NCBI GenBank assembly: GCA_034667465.1
Contig: JAXDJV010000003.1
Location: 124,001-188,000, forward strand
Reading direction: 5' to 3'
Source: JAOBAU01 sp034667465
GTDB lineage: Bacteria; Acidobacteriota; Thermoanaerobaculia; Gp7-AA8
DNA: 64,000 nt
Position numbers and translations under genes: made by a program
Notes under the pieces: model-generated
The model's input: the letters and a program-made list of their open reading frames with translations, nothing else
Told to the model about the DNA's origin: nothing
Database searches by the model: none
In this document: positions 56,582 to 64,000 of the stretch, piece after piece
How the letters are laid out: each line of letters starts with the position of its first letter
Position numbering within the stretch: position 1 is the stretch's first letter

Positions 56582-57175
56582 ATGAGAATTCTTGTCATCG
56601 GCGCCCAGGGAACTATCGGACGTGAAATCGTCAACGCGCTCGCCACCGAACACGAAGTGATCGGCGCGAGCCGCACCGGCTCGGACGTCACCGTCGACAT
56701 CAGAGATGTCGAGTCAATCAAAGCGATGTACGCGAAAGTCGGCCGCGTCGACGCCGTCATCAGCGCAGCAGGCAGCGGCGCATGGAAAGCGCTCGAGCAA
56801 CTGACCGACGAGGACTTCGTGATCTCGCTCCGCTACAAACTGATGGGACAGGTCAACGTCATTCGCTACGGATTCGAGAACGTCAACGACGGCGGCTCGA
56901 TCACGACGACGAGCGGCGTTCTCTCGCATACACCGGTGCGCGAAGGCGCCGCGATCAGTCTCGTGAACGCGGGACTGGAAGGTTTCACCCGCGCCGCCGC
57001 GCTCGAAGCCCCGCGCGGAATTCGCGTCAACGTCGTCAGCCCGCCGTGGGTGACGGAGACGCTCATCGCGATGGGCGCGACCGACACATCGCACGGCCTG
57101 CCGTCGGCCGAGGTCGCGAAGGCGTACGTGCGCAGCGTGACTGGTGGGGAGACGGGGAAGGTGATCGAGCCGTAG
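56582..57175 (+). CDS. Short-chain dehydrogenase/reductase, atypical
   Basis: 197 residues from ATG 56582 (MRILVIGAQGTIGREIVNAL), chosen because of the TANNNT spacing. Cofactor-binding GAQGTIG and a following acidic/basic pattern (GASRTGSDVTVDIRD) suggest NADP use. ISAAGSGAWKAL and TTTSGVLSHTPVR align with the NAG and active-site strands, but the usual Tyr-x3-Lys is replaced (VREGAAISLVNAGLEGF has none), so catalysis is uncertain. Substrate unknown. Confidence 0.75.
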   Translation: MRILVIGAQGTIGREIVNALATEHEVIGASRTGSDVTVDIRDVESIKAMYAKVGRVDAVISAAGSGAWKALEQLTDEDFVISLRYKLMGQVNVIRYGFENVNDGGSITTTSGVLSHTPVREGAAISLVNAGLEGFTRAAALEAPRGIRVNVVSPPWVTETLIAMGATDTSHGLPSAEVAKAYVRSVTGGETGKVIEP

Positions 57176-57181
57176 GCGCGG

Positions 57182-57568
57182 TCAAACCTTTCGAACCGGT
57201 CCGCGATAGCGTGCGAGTTGCGCGTCGGCGGTCAGAAGAGTGATGCCTTCGACGAGCGCCTGGGCAAGAAGCAGGCGATCGAATGGATCCTTGTGCAGCG
57301 ACGGCAACCCGTCGGCGTTGACGGCGTGCTCGCTCGTAATCGGCAATTCGCTATAGCCGTTATCGAGAAGACCGCGCCGAAGGACTCGCGGCTCAACGCG
57401 GAAGTCGATTCGGCCGAGAGCATTCTTGATCGCAATCTCCCACATGCTCGCTGCGCTGAAGATCAGCTCATTGCCGGAATTGTTCAATTGCCTGCGCGCC
57501 GCTGCCGACAGATGTTCGGGCTGACCCGCGGCCCAGAGAAGAATCTGCGTGTCGAGCAGCAGTTTCAC
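57182..57568 (-). CDS. VapC-like PIN-domain toxin
   Basis: 128 residues from GTG 57568, overlapping the antitoxin stop as GTGA. PIN ribonuclease acidic residues: Asp6 in LLLDTQILLW, Glu in ASMWEIAIKNALGR, Asp in LPSLHKDPFDRLLLAQA and LLTADAQLARY. VapC toxins cut tRNA or rRNA. Typical length. Coupled to the antitoxin. Confidence 0.88.
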   Translation of the reverse strand: MKLLLDTQILLWAAGQPEHLSAAARRQLNNSGNELIFSAASMWEIAIKNALGRIDFRVEPRVLRRGLLDNGYSELPITSEHAVNADGLPSLHKDPFDRLLLAQALVEGITLLTADAQLARYRGPVRKV

Positions 57569-57807
57569 GCCACGGTTCCGAACAGAGCGGCAATCTCGTT
57601 CTCGCCCATCCGATCGAAGTCATCGGGGACTTCGATCTCACCTTTCAGAAAACCGAGCCGCTGCGGCTTCGGAGGCGCATCGATCGCCGTCACCCGTACC
57701 AGCGGCTTCCCCGCCTTCGCGATAACAAAGCCCTCCCCGCGTGCCGCTCGATTGATGAGCCGCGAGAGCTGAGTCTTTGCTTCATGGATATTGACGGTCG
57801 TCATCAC
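57565..57807 (-). CDS. Phd/YefM-type antitoxin
   Basis: 80 residues. TVNIHEAKTQLSRLINRAAR, GEGFVIAKAGKPLVRV is the Phd/YefM DNA-binding start, followed by a tail (KPQRLGFLKGEIEVPDDFDR) that would wrap the toxin. Two possible ATGs (57807, 57804). Repressor of its own operon by family precedent, and repeats at 57813-57840 fit an operator. Confidence 0.85.
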   Translation of the reverse strand: MMTTVNIHEAKTQLSRLINRAARGEGFVIAKAGKPLVRVTAIDAPPKPQRLGFLKGEIEVPDDFDRMGENEIAALFGTVA

Positions 57808-57812
57808 AGATA

Positions 57813-57840
57813 AACTAAGTTTGTGGAACTAAGTCTAAGT
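57813..57840. promoter_or_regulatory. Direct-repeat operator candidate of the toxin-antitoxin pair
   Basis: AACTAAGT occurs at 57813-57820 and 57827-57834, with a further CTAAGT at 57835-57840. They start six bases before the antitoxin ATG. Phd-type antitoxins bind such repeated sites. Confidence 0.45.
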
Positions 57841-57883
57841 CATCGCCTCAACCACGTCAAATCTGTGACAACATCCCCAACCT

Positions 57884-59263
57884 ATGCCTTTTTCAACATT
57901 CGGACTTCACCCTGATCTTCTGCGCGGAATCAAAGAGCTTGGGTTCACGCGGCCCACTCCCATCCAGAACGACGCGATGCCTCCCGCGATCGCTGGTCGC
58001 GACGTCCTTGCGGCGGCTGCGACCGGGAGCGGGAAAACTGCCGCCTTTCTGTTGCCGATCATGCATCGGCTCATCGGGAAAAAGCGGGGGACCACTCGCG
58101 CGCTGATCCTCACTCCGACTCGCGAACTTGCCGCGCAGATCGACGAGCATCTTCGCGACCTCGCGATCCACACTCCTATCTCAGGCGCGGCGATTTATGG
58201 CGGCGTCGGGATGGGGCCGCAGGAGCATGCGTTTCGCAGCGGCGTCGACGTACTCGTGGCCACGCCGGGACGTCTCCTCGACCATTTCAAACAGCCTTAC
58301 GCGAAACTCGACGGGCTCGAAATCCTCGTGCTCGACGAAGCGGATCGGATGCTCGACATGGGCTTCCTCCCCGACATTCGCCGCGTGCTGCGACACATCC
58401 CGACCAAACGCCAGACGCTGTTTTTCTCCGCGACGCTGCCGCCGCCGATCGTCGAGCTTTCGCAGGAGATGCTGAAGAAGCCGGCGATGATCTCGATCGA
58501 GCGCAAGGCGGAGCCGGCGGTCGGCATCGCGCAGTCGGTCTTTCCGGTCGGCGACGACCTGAAACTGGCGCTGCTCGACACGCTGCTGACGCGCGGCGAG
58601 ATCCGCAGCGCGATCGTCTTCACGCGCACAAAGCATCGCGCCAATCGCGTTTACGAACAGCTCGAAGGTCGCCGCGTCGGCGTGGCGCGCATTCACGGGA
58701 ATCGCAGTCAGGTGCAGCGGACCGACGCGCTGGCGGGATTCAAGTCCGGCAAATATCGGATCCTCGTCGCGACCGACATCGCCGCGCGCGGCATCGACGT
58801 CGAAGCGCTCTCGCACGTCGTCAACTTCGACGTTCCGCATCTGCCGGAGGACTACATCCATCGCGTCGGACGGACGGCGCGCGCGGAGATGACCGGCGAC
58901 GCGATCACGTTCGTGTCACCAGAAGAAGAGACCGATCTGCGCGCGATCGAACGCGCCATCGGCAAGCGCTTGCCGCGCGTGACCGTTCCTGATTTTGATT
59001 ACGCGCAGAAGCCGGCGCAGAAGCTCGAGATCCCGATTCAGGAGCGGATCGCGGCGATCCGTGCGCGCAAAGCGGAAGATCGTGCGCGCGCGGCGGAGAA
59101 AGCTGCGCGTCGCGCCGCGGCACAGGGTGGCGCACCGGCGCCGGCTCGCAGCGCTGCGCGTCCGGCACAAGGAGCGTCCGCGCGACCGGCGCCATCGAGA
59201 CCGCGGGACGGAAGTTCTTCGCCGGGGGCGACAAATCAGCATCGCAGGCGACGCGGACGCTGA
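57884..59263 (+). CDS. rhlE: DEAD-box RNA helicase (RhlE-like)
   Basis: 459 residues (MPFSTFGLHPDLLRGIKELG). Motifs: Q motif (FTRPTPIQNDAMP), I (AAATGSGKT), Ia (TPTRELA), Ib (TPGRLLD), II (VLDEADRM), III (FSATLPPP), IV-VI (IVFTRTKHRANRVYE, ATDIAARGID, HRVGRTAR). C-terminal tail is Lys/Arg/Ala/Pro-rich (ARAAEKAARRAAAQGGAPA), as in RhlE proteins. Unwinds RNA in ribosome assembly or decay. A GC-rich hairpin begins six bases after the stop. Confidence 0.93.
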   Translation: MPFSTFGLHPDLLRGIKELGFTRPTPIQNDAMPPAIAGRDVLAAAATGSGKTAAFLLPIMHRLIGKKRGTTRALILTPTRELAAQIDEHLRDLAIHTPISGAAIYGGVGMGPQEHAFRSGVDVLVATPGRLLDHFKQPYAKLDGLEILVLDEADRMLDMGFLPDIRRVLRHIPTKRQTLFFSATLPPPIVELSQEMLKKPAMISIERKAEPAVGIAQSVFPVGDDLKLALLDTLLTRGEIRSAIVFTRTKHRANRVYEQLEGRRVGVARIHGNRSQVQRTDALAGFKSGKYRILVATDIAARGIDVEALSHVVNFDVPHLPEDYIHRVGRTARAEMTGDAITFVSPEEETDLRAIERAIGKRLPRVTVPDFDYAQKPAQKLEIPIQERIAAIRARKAEDRARAAEKAARRAAAQGGAPAPARSAARPAQGASARPAPSRPRDGSSSPGATNQHRRRRGR

Positions 59264-59268
59264 CACAA

Positions 59269-59287
59269 GGCGGCCGAAGCGGCCGCC
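59269..59287. repeat. GC-rich hairpin element, copy 2
   Basis: GGCGGCCG-AAG-CGGCCGCC, perfect 8-bp stem, then TCCACACC. Same core, in reverse complement, as 8732-8750. It may act as a terminator for the helicase, although no T-run follows. Confidence 0.6.
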
Positions 59288-59303
59288 TCCACACCACGAC
59301 GTA

Positions 59304-59777
59304 TCAGTTCTTCTCGTCCGCGCGGCGCCGCTCGAACGCCGACGTCACCACGTTGGCATCGGTCTGCACGAACGCGAACTCTTCGCCGCCGTCAGCGAGA
59401 TAGCCGTTGTAGTGCGACGTCACGCCGAGGTTGTCGGTGAAAACGATCGTCGTGACGCAGTCGGCGCCGACGGTGTACGTGCCGTTGTAGCGGCCGCGGA
59501 CGATTCTGCCGTTCAGGCTCGCGGTGTAAACGCCGCTCATGACGCCGTTGCCGTCGAAGTACTCGCGGCCGACCTGCGCGAACGGCGTCCGCTGGCTCGC
59601 TTCGGCACCGGAGATGAGAAACCCGTCCTGCGAATAGATGTACGAGCCTTTCAACGACGCCAGCGTGCACGGCGCATTCGGCGTCGTTCGACTCTTGTTC
59701 GATTCCATGCTGCCGGCGAAGGCGTTGACGGCGAGAAGCGCGATGGCGAGAGCGAGGGCAGCTCGGCGATTCATCAT
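59304..59777 (-). CDS. Secreted hypothetical protein
   Basis: 157 residues. Signal peptide (NRRAALALAIALLAVNAFAG). The mature part is beta-rich (CTLASLKGSYIYSQDGFLIS, GREYFDGNGVMSGVYTASLN, RYNGTYTVGADCVTTIVFTD), with two Cys that may form a bridge. This pattern of YFDGNG/GRYNGTYTV repeats occurs in many exported proteins of soil bacteria without known role. Two possible ATGs (59777 and 59774). A TATGAT box lies six bases upstream. Confidence 0.7.
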   Translation of the reverse strand: MMNRRAALALAIALLAVNAFAGSMESNKSRTTPNAPCTLASLKGSYIYSQDGFLISGAEASQRTPFAQVGREYFDGNGVMSGVYTASLNGRIVRGRYNGTYTVGADCVTTIVFTDNLGVTSHYNGYLADGGEEFAFVQTDANVVTSAFERRRADEKN

Positions 59778-59783
59778 CGCGAC

Positions 59784-59789
59784 ATCATA
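59784..59789 (-). promoter_or_regulatory. TANNNT box (TATGAT) before the secreted protein gene
   Basis: TATGAT on the minus strand, then GTCGCG, then ATG 59777. It overlaps the last codons of the GNAT gene. Confidence 0.45.
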
Positions 59790-60306
59790 GTGCGCGCGCG
59801 AAAAGATCGACGACGATGCCGGGCGAGCGATGGCCGAGCTGCGCGCCGGTGTAGCGCGCTTCGTACGTCATGCCGAGGCGCGCCACGACGCGCTTCGACG
59901 CCTCGTTGCCGGCGTCGATGATGGCGACGACGCGCGGACGTTTCAACACGTGCAGCACGTGATTCATCGCCGCGCCGCCGGCTTCAGTTGCATATCCGCG
60001 GCCCCACAAATCGCGCGCCAGCCACCAGCCGATCTCGAGATCGCCGGTCGTGCCGAGCGGCTGAATGCCTGTGATCCCGGCCAGACGTCCGGACGATTTC
60101 TCGATGAGCGCGCCCATGCACACGCCATGTTCGGCGAGCTGCCGCGCCTGGCGCGCGAAGAGCTCGTCGAGCTCTTCCTCGGTGTACGGCCGGCCGCCGT
60201 GCACGAAACGCATGACTTCCGGGTCGAGCGTGATCGCGGCGAGCGGCGCGCGATCCTGCGGTTCCCACGGGCGGATGAGCAGACGGTCGGTCTCGAGACG
60301 AAACAT
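59785..60306 (-). CDS. RimJ/RimL-type GNAT acetyltransferase
   Basis: 173 residues. FRLETDRLLIRPWEPQDRAP at the start, PTEEELD-like region, then RLAGITGIQPLGTTGDLEIGW and DLWGRGYATEAGGAAMNHV (acetyl-CoA loop, with R-G-x-G-Y-A), ending with VAIIDAGNEASKRVVARLGM. It fits RimL/YjcK-like proteins that acetylate ribosomal protein N-termini or small amines. A TATCCT box lies eight bases before the ATG. Confidence 0.85.
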   Translation of the reverse strand: MFRLETDRLLIRPWEPQDRAPLAAITLDPEVMRFVHGGRPYTEEELDELFARQARQLAEHGVCMGALIEKSSGRLAGITGIQPLGTTGDLEIGWWLARDLWGRGYATEAGGAAMNHVLHVLKRPRVVAIIDAGNEASKRVVARLGMTYEARYTGAQLGHRSPGIVVDLFARAL

Positions 60307-60314
60307 GATCGAAG

Positions 60315-60320
60315 AGGATA
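60315..60320 (-). promoter_or_regulatory. TANNNT box (TATCCT) before the GNAT gene
   Basis: TATCCT on the minus strand, eight bases before ATG 60306. The other strand of the gap carries TACGGT for the divergent pseudouridine synthase. Confidence 0.4.
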
Positions 60321-60328
60321 CGACGTGC

Positions 60329-60334
60329 TACGGT
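60329..60334 (+). promoter_or_regulatory. TANNNT box (TACGGT) before the pseudouridine synthase gene
   Basis: TACGGT ends seven bases before ATG 60342 and overlaps the alternative GTG 60333, favouring the ATG as start. Confidence 0.35.
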
Positions 60335-60341
60335 GAGCTCG

Positions 60342-61181
60342 ATGTCGCAAACGTTGCTCGAAGCGCTCCAGTCACTCTTTCCCGACTCGTCGAAGACGAC
60401 GCTGCGGCGAATGCTGCAGGACGATCGCGTGCGCGTGAACGGCGTGCCGCAGCGCGATGCGAAGCGGCTCGTCGAGACCGGCGAGCGCGTCGAGGTGGGC
60501 TCGAAGGCGTCGCGCGAGATCGATCCGCGCATCACCATTCTTTATGAGGACAGCGATCTGATCGCGGTCGACAAAGCGCCGGGACTGCTCACCGTCGCCA
60601 GCCCGGAAGTCCGCTACGAAACTGCCGAAGCGTTCCTCAACACATACCTCGGCGCGCGTCACGGCGAGTCGCGCGTGCACGTCGTGCATCGTCTCGATCG
60701 CGACACGTCGGGCGTGCTCGTCTTCGCGAAAAACGGCGACATGCGCGATCGATTGCAGACGCTGTTCGCCGCGCACGACATCGAGCGGATTTACGTCGCC
60801 ATCGTGCACGGAAAGCTCGAAGAGCCGAGCGGCACGTTTCACTCCTTCCTCACTGAAGACAAAGAGCTGCGCGTGAAAAGTGTCGCCGGTGTCGTGCAGG
60901 GAAAGGAAGCGATCACGCATTACCGCACCACAGCGTCGGGTCGAAAATTTTCGATGCTCGAGGTAACGCTCGAGACCGGACGCCGCAATCAGATTCGCGT
61001 TCATCTCGCCGAGGCCGGTCATCCGGTCGTTGGCGACAACATGTACGGGAAGGATCGGGAAAACCCGCTCGGCCGGCTCGCGCTGCACGCGCGGCATCTG
61101 GCGTTCATCCATCCGCGCACACGCAAACGGCTCGAAGTGACGATGCCGATTCCGGAGAGCTTCCGCGAAATGCAGTTGTGA
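60342..61181 (+). CDS. RluA-family pseudouridine synthase
   Basis: 279 residues from ATG 60342. N-terminal S4 RNA-binding domain (KTTLRRMLQDDRVRVNGVPQ). Catalytic block HVVHRLDRDTSGVLVFAKN with the active Asp in RLDR. Then ETGRRNQIRVHLAEAGHPVV and GDNMYGKD. Converts specific uridines of rRNA or tRNA to pseudouridine; the site cannot be read here. Full length for the family. Confidence 0.92.
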   Translation: MSQTLLEALQSLFPDSSKTTLRRMLQDDRVRVNGVPQRDAKRLVETGERVEVGSKASREIDPRITILYEDSDLIAVDKAPGLLTVASPEVRYETAEAFLNTYLGARHGESRVHVVHRLDRDTSGVLVFAKNGDMRDRLQTLFAAHDIERIYVAIVHGKLEEPSGTFHSFLTEDKELRVKSVAGVVQGKEAITHYRTTASGRKFSMLEVTLETGRRNQIRVHLAEAGHPVVGDNMYGKDRENPLGRLALHARHLAFIHPRTRKRLEVTMPIPESFREMQL

Positions 61182-61190
61182 TGATCGAAC

Positions 61191-61196
61191 TACAAT
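61191..61196 (+). promoter_or_regulatory. TANNNT box (TACAAT) before the M61 peptidase gene
   Basis: TACAATCCCGCGATG: the start is six bases after the box, with no room for a Shine-Dalgarno sequence. Confidence 0.5.
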
Positions 61197-61202
61197 CCCG
61201 CG

Positions 61203-63047
61203 ATGCGCAAGACGGCAGTGCTCATCGCTCTCCTCGCCGCAACGACCCTTTCCGCGGCGACCGTTTCGGTCGACGCCACCGACGTTCGTCGCGGCGTCTT
61301 TCACTCGCACGTCAGTATGCCGGCGAGCGCCGGCGCGATGACGTTCGTCTATCCGAAATGGATTCCGGGCGAGCACACGCCGACCGGGCCGCTGATGCAG
61401 ATGGCGGGACTGCATGTGTACGCGAACGGGCAGGAGCTCGCATGGACACGCGATCCGATCGAGATGTTTTCGTTTCGCGTCGACGTGCCGGCAGGCGCGA
61501 CTTCGATCGACGTCGATTTCGATTACGTTTCGCCATCAACCGTATTCGGCGCCGGCTACGGCGAATCGCCGAACGCGACGCAGCACCTCGCTGAACTGCT
61601 GTGGAATCAGCTCGTCGTCTATCCGGCGAACGTCGCGAGCGACGCGATCTCGTTCGAGGCGTCCGTCCGTCTTCCGGCCGGATGGAAGTTCGATACGGCG
61701 CTGCCGATCGCGCAGCAGAGCGGCGACACGACGACGTTCGCGCCGGTGTCGCTGACGACGCTCATCGATTCACCGCTCATCGCCGGCGAATTCGTCCGGA
61801 CGATTCCGATCGATAACGACGGCAAGCTGCACGTCACGCTCGCCGCCGACAGCGCGCAGGCGCTCGCACTTTCCGACGAACGCATCGCTCAGGTACGCAA
61901 TCTCGTCGGCGAGACCGACGCGCTCTTCGGCGCGCGGCACTACCGCAACTATCGCTGGCTGGTCGGGCTGAGCGACGCGCTTGACGTGAACGGTCTCGAA
62001 CATCACGAGTCGAGCGACAACCGCGCGCCGGAACGCGCGTACGTCGACACGACGTCGGTCGAGCGTTACATCACCACGCTCTCGCACGAGTTCGTCCATT
62101 CGTGGAACGGCAAGTTCCGTCGCCCGTCCGGTCTCGCCACGCCCGACTATCAGGCGCCGATGCGCGGCGAGCTCCTCTGGGTCTACGAAGGAATGACGCG
62201 CTACCTCGGCGATCTCGTGCTGACCGCGCGGACAGGAATGCGCACGCCGGAACAGGATCGCGATTACATCGCGCACGTCGCCGGCAACCTCGATCGCAAT
62301 CGTCCCGGCCGCAGCTGGCGTCCGCTCGTCGATACCGCGGTCGCCGTGCAGTCGATCGCCACCGCGCCGAGCGAAGGCGTTCCATATCGCCGAGCGCTCG
62401 ATTACTACGACGAGTCGATGCTCGTCTGGCTCGACGCCGACACGACCATCCGCGCGAAGAGCGGCGGTACAAAATCGCTCGACGATTTCTGCAGGCTCTT
62501 CTTCGGCGCACCGTCGACAACTCCGATGGTGAAGCCATACACGCTCGACGACATCGTCGCGGCGCTGAACACAGTCGTCGGGAACGACTGGCGCGGATTC
62601 CTGAACGCACGCGTCTATCGCGTCAACGAACATCCGCCGCTCGCCGCGCTCGAAGCGAGTGGATGGCGACTCATCTTCAATGACAAGCCGAACGTCTACA
62701 CGTCGCTGCGCGAGCGAACCGGAAAAGTGATCGACGCCGGTTTCTCGCTCGGCTTCTGGTCGAAGAACGACGGCACCGTAACCGACGTCGTGCACAACTC
62801 GCCCGCGTACGCCGCGGGACTGATGCCGTCGATGAAGATTCACTCGATCGACGGCCGCACGTTCTCGAGCGACGTGCTGCTCGAACAGCTGCGCGGACGC
62901 AAACCGATGGAGCTGATCGTCGAGCAGGGAACGTCATCAGTGACGCTGCATGTCGACTACAGCGGCGGCGAGCGCTACGCGCATCTCGAACGCATCGACG
63001 GCAAGCCCGATCTGCTCAGCGACATCATGCGCGCGCGGCGCAAATAG
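61203..63047 (+). CDS. M61-family aminopeptidase with PDZ domain
   Basis: 614 residues with signal peptide (MRKTAVLIALLAATTLSAAT). The zinc motif is HEFVHSWNGKFRRP (His295) and the third ligand Glu is probably in ELLWVYEGMTRYLG. The N-terminal domain (FVYPKWIPGEHTPTGPLMQM) matches glycyl aminopeptidase, and the C-terminal ~90 residues form a PDZ domain (DVVHNSPAYAAGLMPSMKIH). A secreted peptidase with preference for N-terminal Gly or Ala in known members. Complete and well conserved. Confidence 0.92.
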   Translation: MRKTAVLIALLAATTLSAATVSVDATDVRRGVFHSHVSMPASAGAMTFVYPKWIPGEHTPTGPLMQMAGLHVYANGQELAWTRDPIEMFSFRVDVPAGATSIDVDFDYVSPSTVFGAGYGESPNATQHLAELLWNQLVVYPANVASDAISFEASVRLPAGWKFDTALPIAQQSGDTTTFAPVSLTTLIDSPLIAGEFVRTIPIDNDGKLHVTLAADSAQALALSDERIAQVRNLVGETDALFGARHYRNYRWLVGLSDALDVNGLEHHESSDNRAPERAYVDTTSVERYITTLSHEFVHSWNGKFRRPSGLATPDYQAPMRGELLWVYEGMTRYLGDLVLTARTGMRTPEQDRDYIAHVAGNLDRNRPGRSWRPLVDTAVAVQSIATAPSEGVPYRRALDYYDESMLVWLDADTTIRAKSGGTKSLDDFCRLFFGAPSTTPMVKPYTLDDIVAALNTVVGNDWRGFLNARVYRVNEHPPLAALEASGWRLIFNDKPNVYTSLRERTGKVIDAGFSLGFWSKNDGTVTDVVHNSPAYAAGLMPSMKIHSIDGRTFSSDVLLEQLRGRKPMELIVEQGTSSVTLHVDYSGGERYAHLERIDGKPDLLSDIMRARRK

Positions 63048-63049
63048 AA

Positions 63050-63433
63050 TTACCGCGCGTCGTTGAGGAGAAGAACGAGCTCGCGCGTGCGCATGTCTGA
63101 TGACGGCGCATCGGCCGCCAGCCGGTACTCGCCTTCGAACTGCTCGATGGCGCGGAGGCGTTCGATGTCCTGCCGGCTGACGCCGTAGTCCTTCGCGAAG
63201 CGCTGCCATTCATGCGGAACGTCGGCGTCGATCTCGCCGTCGGCGAGCAGCGCTTCACCGGCGCAATTGAAATGCTCGCAGCCGAACTGCTCCGAGCATT
63301 CGGGACACGGCGTCGGATCGTCAAAGTCCGCCAGCTCGCTTTCGGTGAGCACGCGGGTGATGCCGCCCTTGCGCTCCCGGACGAAGGTCAGGCCGCTGTC
63401 GCTGCGCGAGAGAAGGTCGAAACGATTCGTCAT
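63050..63433 (-). CDS. Small hypothetical protein with Cys-rich motif
   Basis: 127 residues. PTPCPECSEQFGCEHFNCAG has the spacing of a small zinc-binding site (C-x2-C, then C-x-H-x2-C). The rest is helical and charged. No signal peptide. No function known. Convergent with the M61 gene, two bases apart. Confidence 0.6.
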   Translation of the reverse strand: MTNRFDLLSRSDSGLTFVRERKGGITRVLTESELADFDDPTPCPECSEQFGCEHFNCAGEALLADGEIDADVPHEWQRFAKDYGVSRQDIERLRAIEQFEGEYRLAADAPSSDMRTRELVLLLNDAR

Positions 63434-63454
63434 CCCCTGATTCTAGTCAAAGCA

Positions 63455-63574
63455 AGGTGCTAAGTGCAGAGGTGCAGAGTGCTGAGTGCTCGACCCACGA
63501 CGCGACGAGTCGCGCGGACGCGAAGCGTCCCTCAGCACTCAGCACTCAGCACTCAGCACTCAGCACTCAGCACT
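63455..63574. repeat. Heptamer inverted repeat, locus F (CAGCACT family)
   Basis: Right arm: six perfect tandem copies of CAGCACT from 63533 to 63574. Left arm: AGGTGCT, AAGTGCA and GAGTGCT units (63455-63490). Loop ~42 bases (CGACCCACGACG and on). The same 7-bp period as the other loci but a different unit. It ends 18 bases before the permease start. Confidence 0.9.
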
Positions 63575-63580
63575 TTGTTG

Positions 63581-63586
63581 TAAGGT
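63581..63586 (+). promoter_or_regulatory. TANNNT box (TAAGGT) before the permease gene
   Basis: TAAGGT ends six bases before ATG 63593, directly after the heptamer array. Confidence 0.35.
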
Positions 63587-63592
63587 TTACGG

Positions 63593-64000
63593 ATGCCTTC
63601 CCTCGCGCGCCGCCTCGGCGCGTTCGACGCGACCATGATCGTGATGGGCGGCATCATCGGCTCAGGCATCTTCATCAATCCGTACGTCGTTGCGCGGCAG
63701 CTTCATTCGGTCCCGATGATTCTCGCGGCGTGGCTGACCGGCGGCGTTATCGCGCTGCTCGGCGCGTTCATCTATGCGGAGCTCGGCGCGCGGCGTCCGG
63801 AAGCGGGCGGCCAGTACGCGTATCTGCGCGATGCTTATCATCCGGCGGCGGCATTCATGTACGGCTGGGGATTGCTGCTCGTCGTGCAGAGCGGCGGGAT
63901 GGCGGCGGTCGCGGTCACGTTCGCGCGCTACTTCATCGAAGTGACGCACATCGCGATCGGCGACGCCCTCCTGGCCACGCTCACACTCGTCGCGCTCACC
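63593..64000 (+). CDS. Amino-acid permease, APC superfamily (truncated by window edge)
   Basis: First 136 residues. MPSLARRLGAFDATMIVMGG, IIGSGIFINPYVVARQL is the family start (helix 1 with GxGIF unwound motif). Further helices: MILAAWLTGGVIALLGAFIY, AELGARRPEAGGQYAYLRDA, YGWGLLLVVQSGGMAAVAV. Fits LAT-like antiporters or the AdiC/PotE group. The 3-prime end is beyond the window. A sodium- or proton-coupled role is not decidable from this part. Confidence 0.85.
   Translation, partial: MPSLARRLGAFDATMIVMGGIIGSGIFINPYVVARQLHSVPMILAAWLTGGVIALLGAFIYAELGARRPEAGGQYAYLRDAYHPAAAFMYGWGLLLVVQSGGMAAVAVTFARYFIEVTHIAIGDALLATLTLVALT

Noticed and set aside
63533..63574. CRISPR-like array of short repeats
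   Set aside because: Seven-base units with no spacers and no cas genes; part of the heptamer family.

Overview
The window is G+C-rich DNA (one sampled line at 9541 is 70% G+C) packed with short operons, many genes overlapping by ATGA, GTGA or TTGA. Outer-membrane and lipoprotein genes, a B3 metallo-beta-lactamase, a B3-neighbouring PBP4, an IPTL-like C-terminal sorting signal, a giant HAMP-repeat hybrid kinase and an RHS polymorphic toxin point to a Gram-negative soil-type bacterium. Acidobacteriota (for example Thermoanaerobaculia) would fit, but that is inference; there is no rRNA or marker protein here that settles it.

Layout. 0.1-4.4 kb: envelope genes (metallopeptidase/beta-propeller/barrel protein, CsgG-like protein, TPR lipoprotein). 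4.5-8.7 kb: dprA, a beta-helix surface protein, two small membrane proteins, queD, pcm. 8.8-13.5 kb: tldD/tldE protease pair and two peptide-ABC permeases without their other subunits. 13.5-20.9 kb: GT-C glycosyltransferase, ligA, a PH-like membrane protein, a lone response regulator, trmJ, a PLP decarboxylase, small unknowns. 20.9-30.8 kb: TIG-domain secreted protein, guaB, a RelE-like toxin-antitoxin pair, DinB and TPR genes, dacB, RNase Z-like gene, B3 beta-lactamase, FemAB-like acyltransferase, ybaK, then tRNA-Gln(UUG). 31.1-33.3 kb: a zinc-finger/TPR protein followed by three tandem copies of a tiny secreted cationic peptide, closed by a clear terminator. 33.3-43.8 kb: signalling operon (14-HAMP hybrid kinase, CheR, CheB, REC-PAS kinase). 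43.9-53.4 kb: RHS polymorphic toxin island with a phospholipase A2-like tip, a membrane immunity candidate, an orphan RHS tip carrying a glucosaminidase-like toxin, and a secreted propeller that could be its immunity protein. 53.5-64 kb: binding protein, FKBP, DinB, DUF1203, SDR, VapBC-type pair, rhlE-like helicase, GNAT, rluA-like gene, M61 peptidase, and the start of an amino-acid permease.

Three signals stand out beyond the gene list. (1) Six intergenic inverted repeats are all built from tandem 7-bp units (GCCTCAT, ATCCTTC or CAGCACT families). (2) At least 15 first-in-operon genes have a TANNNT box only 6-9 bases before the start codon, implying leaderless or near-leaderless mRNAs, while operon-internal genes use overlaps and Shine-Dalgarno sequences. 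(3) The RHS island carries its own spare toxin cassette joined through a 135-bp duplicated RHS-core segment and has lower G+C than its surroundings. Two genes (the RHS N-terminus near 44330 and the FKBP near 55400) seem to be frameshifted. Starts were re-chosen from overlaps, signal peptides, ribosome sites and the TANNNT box; all functional calls come from reading motifs, with no database search.
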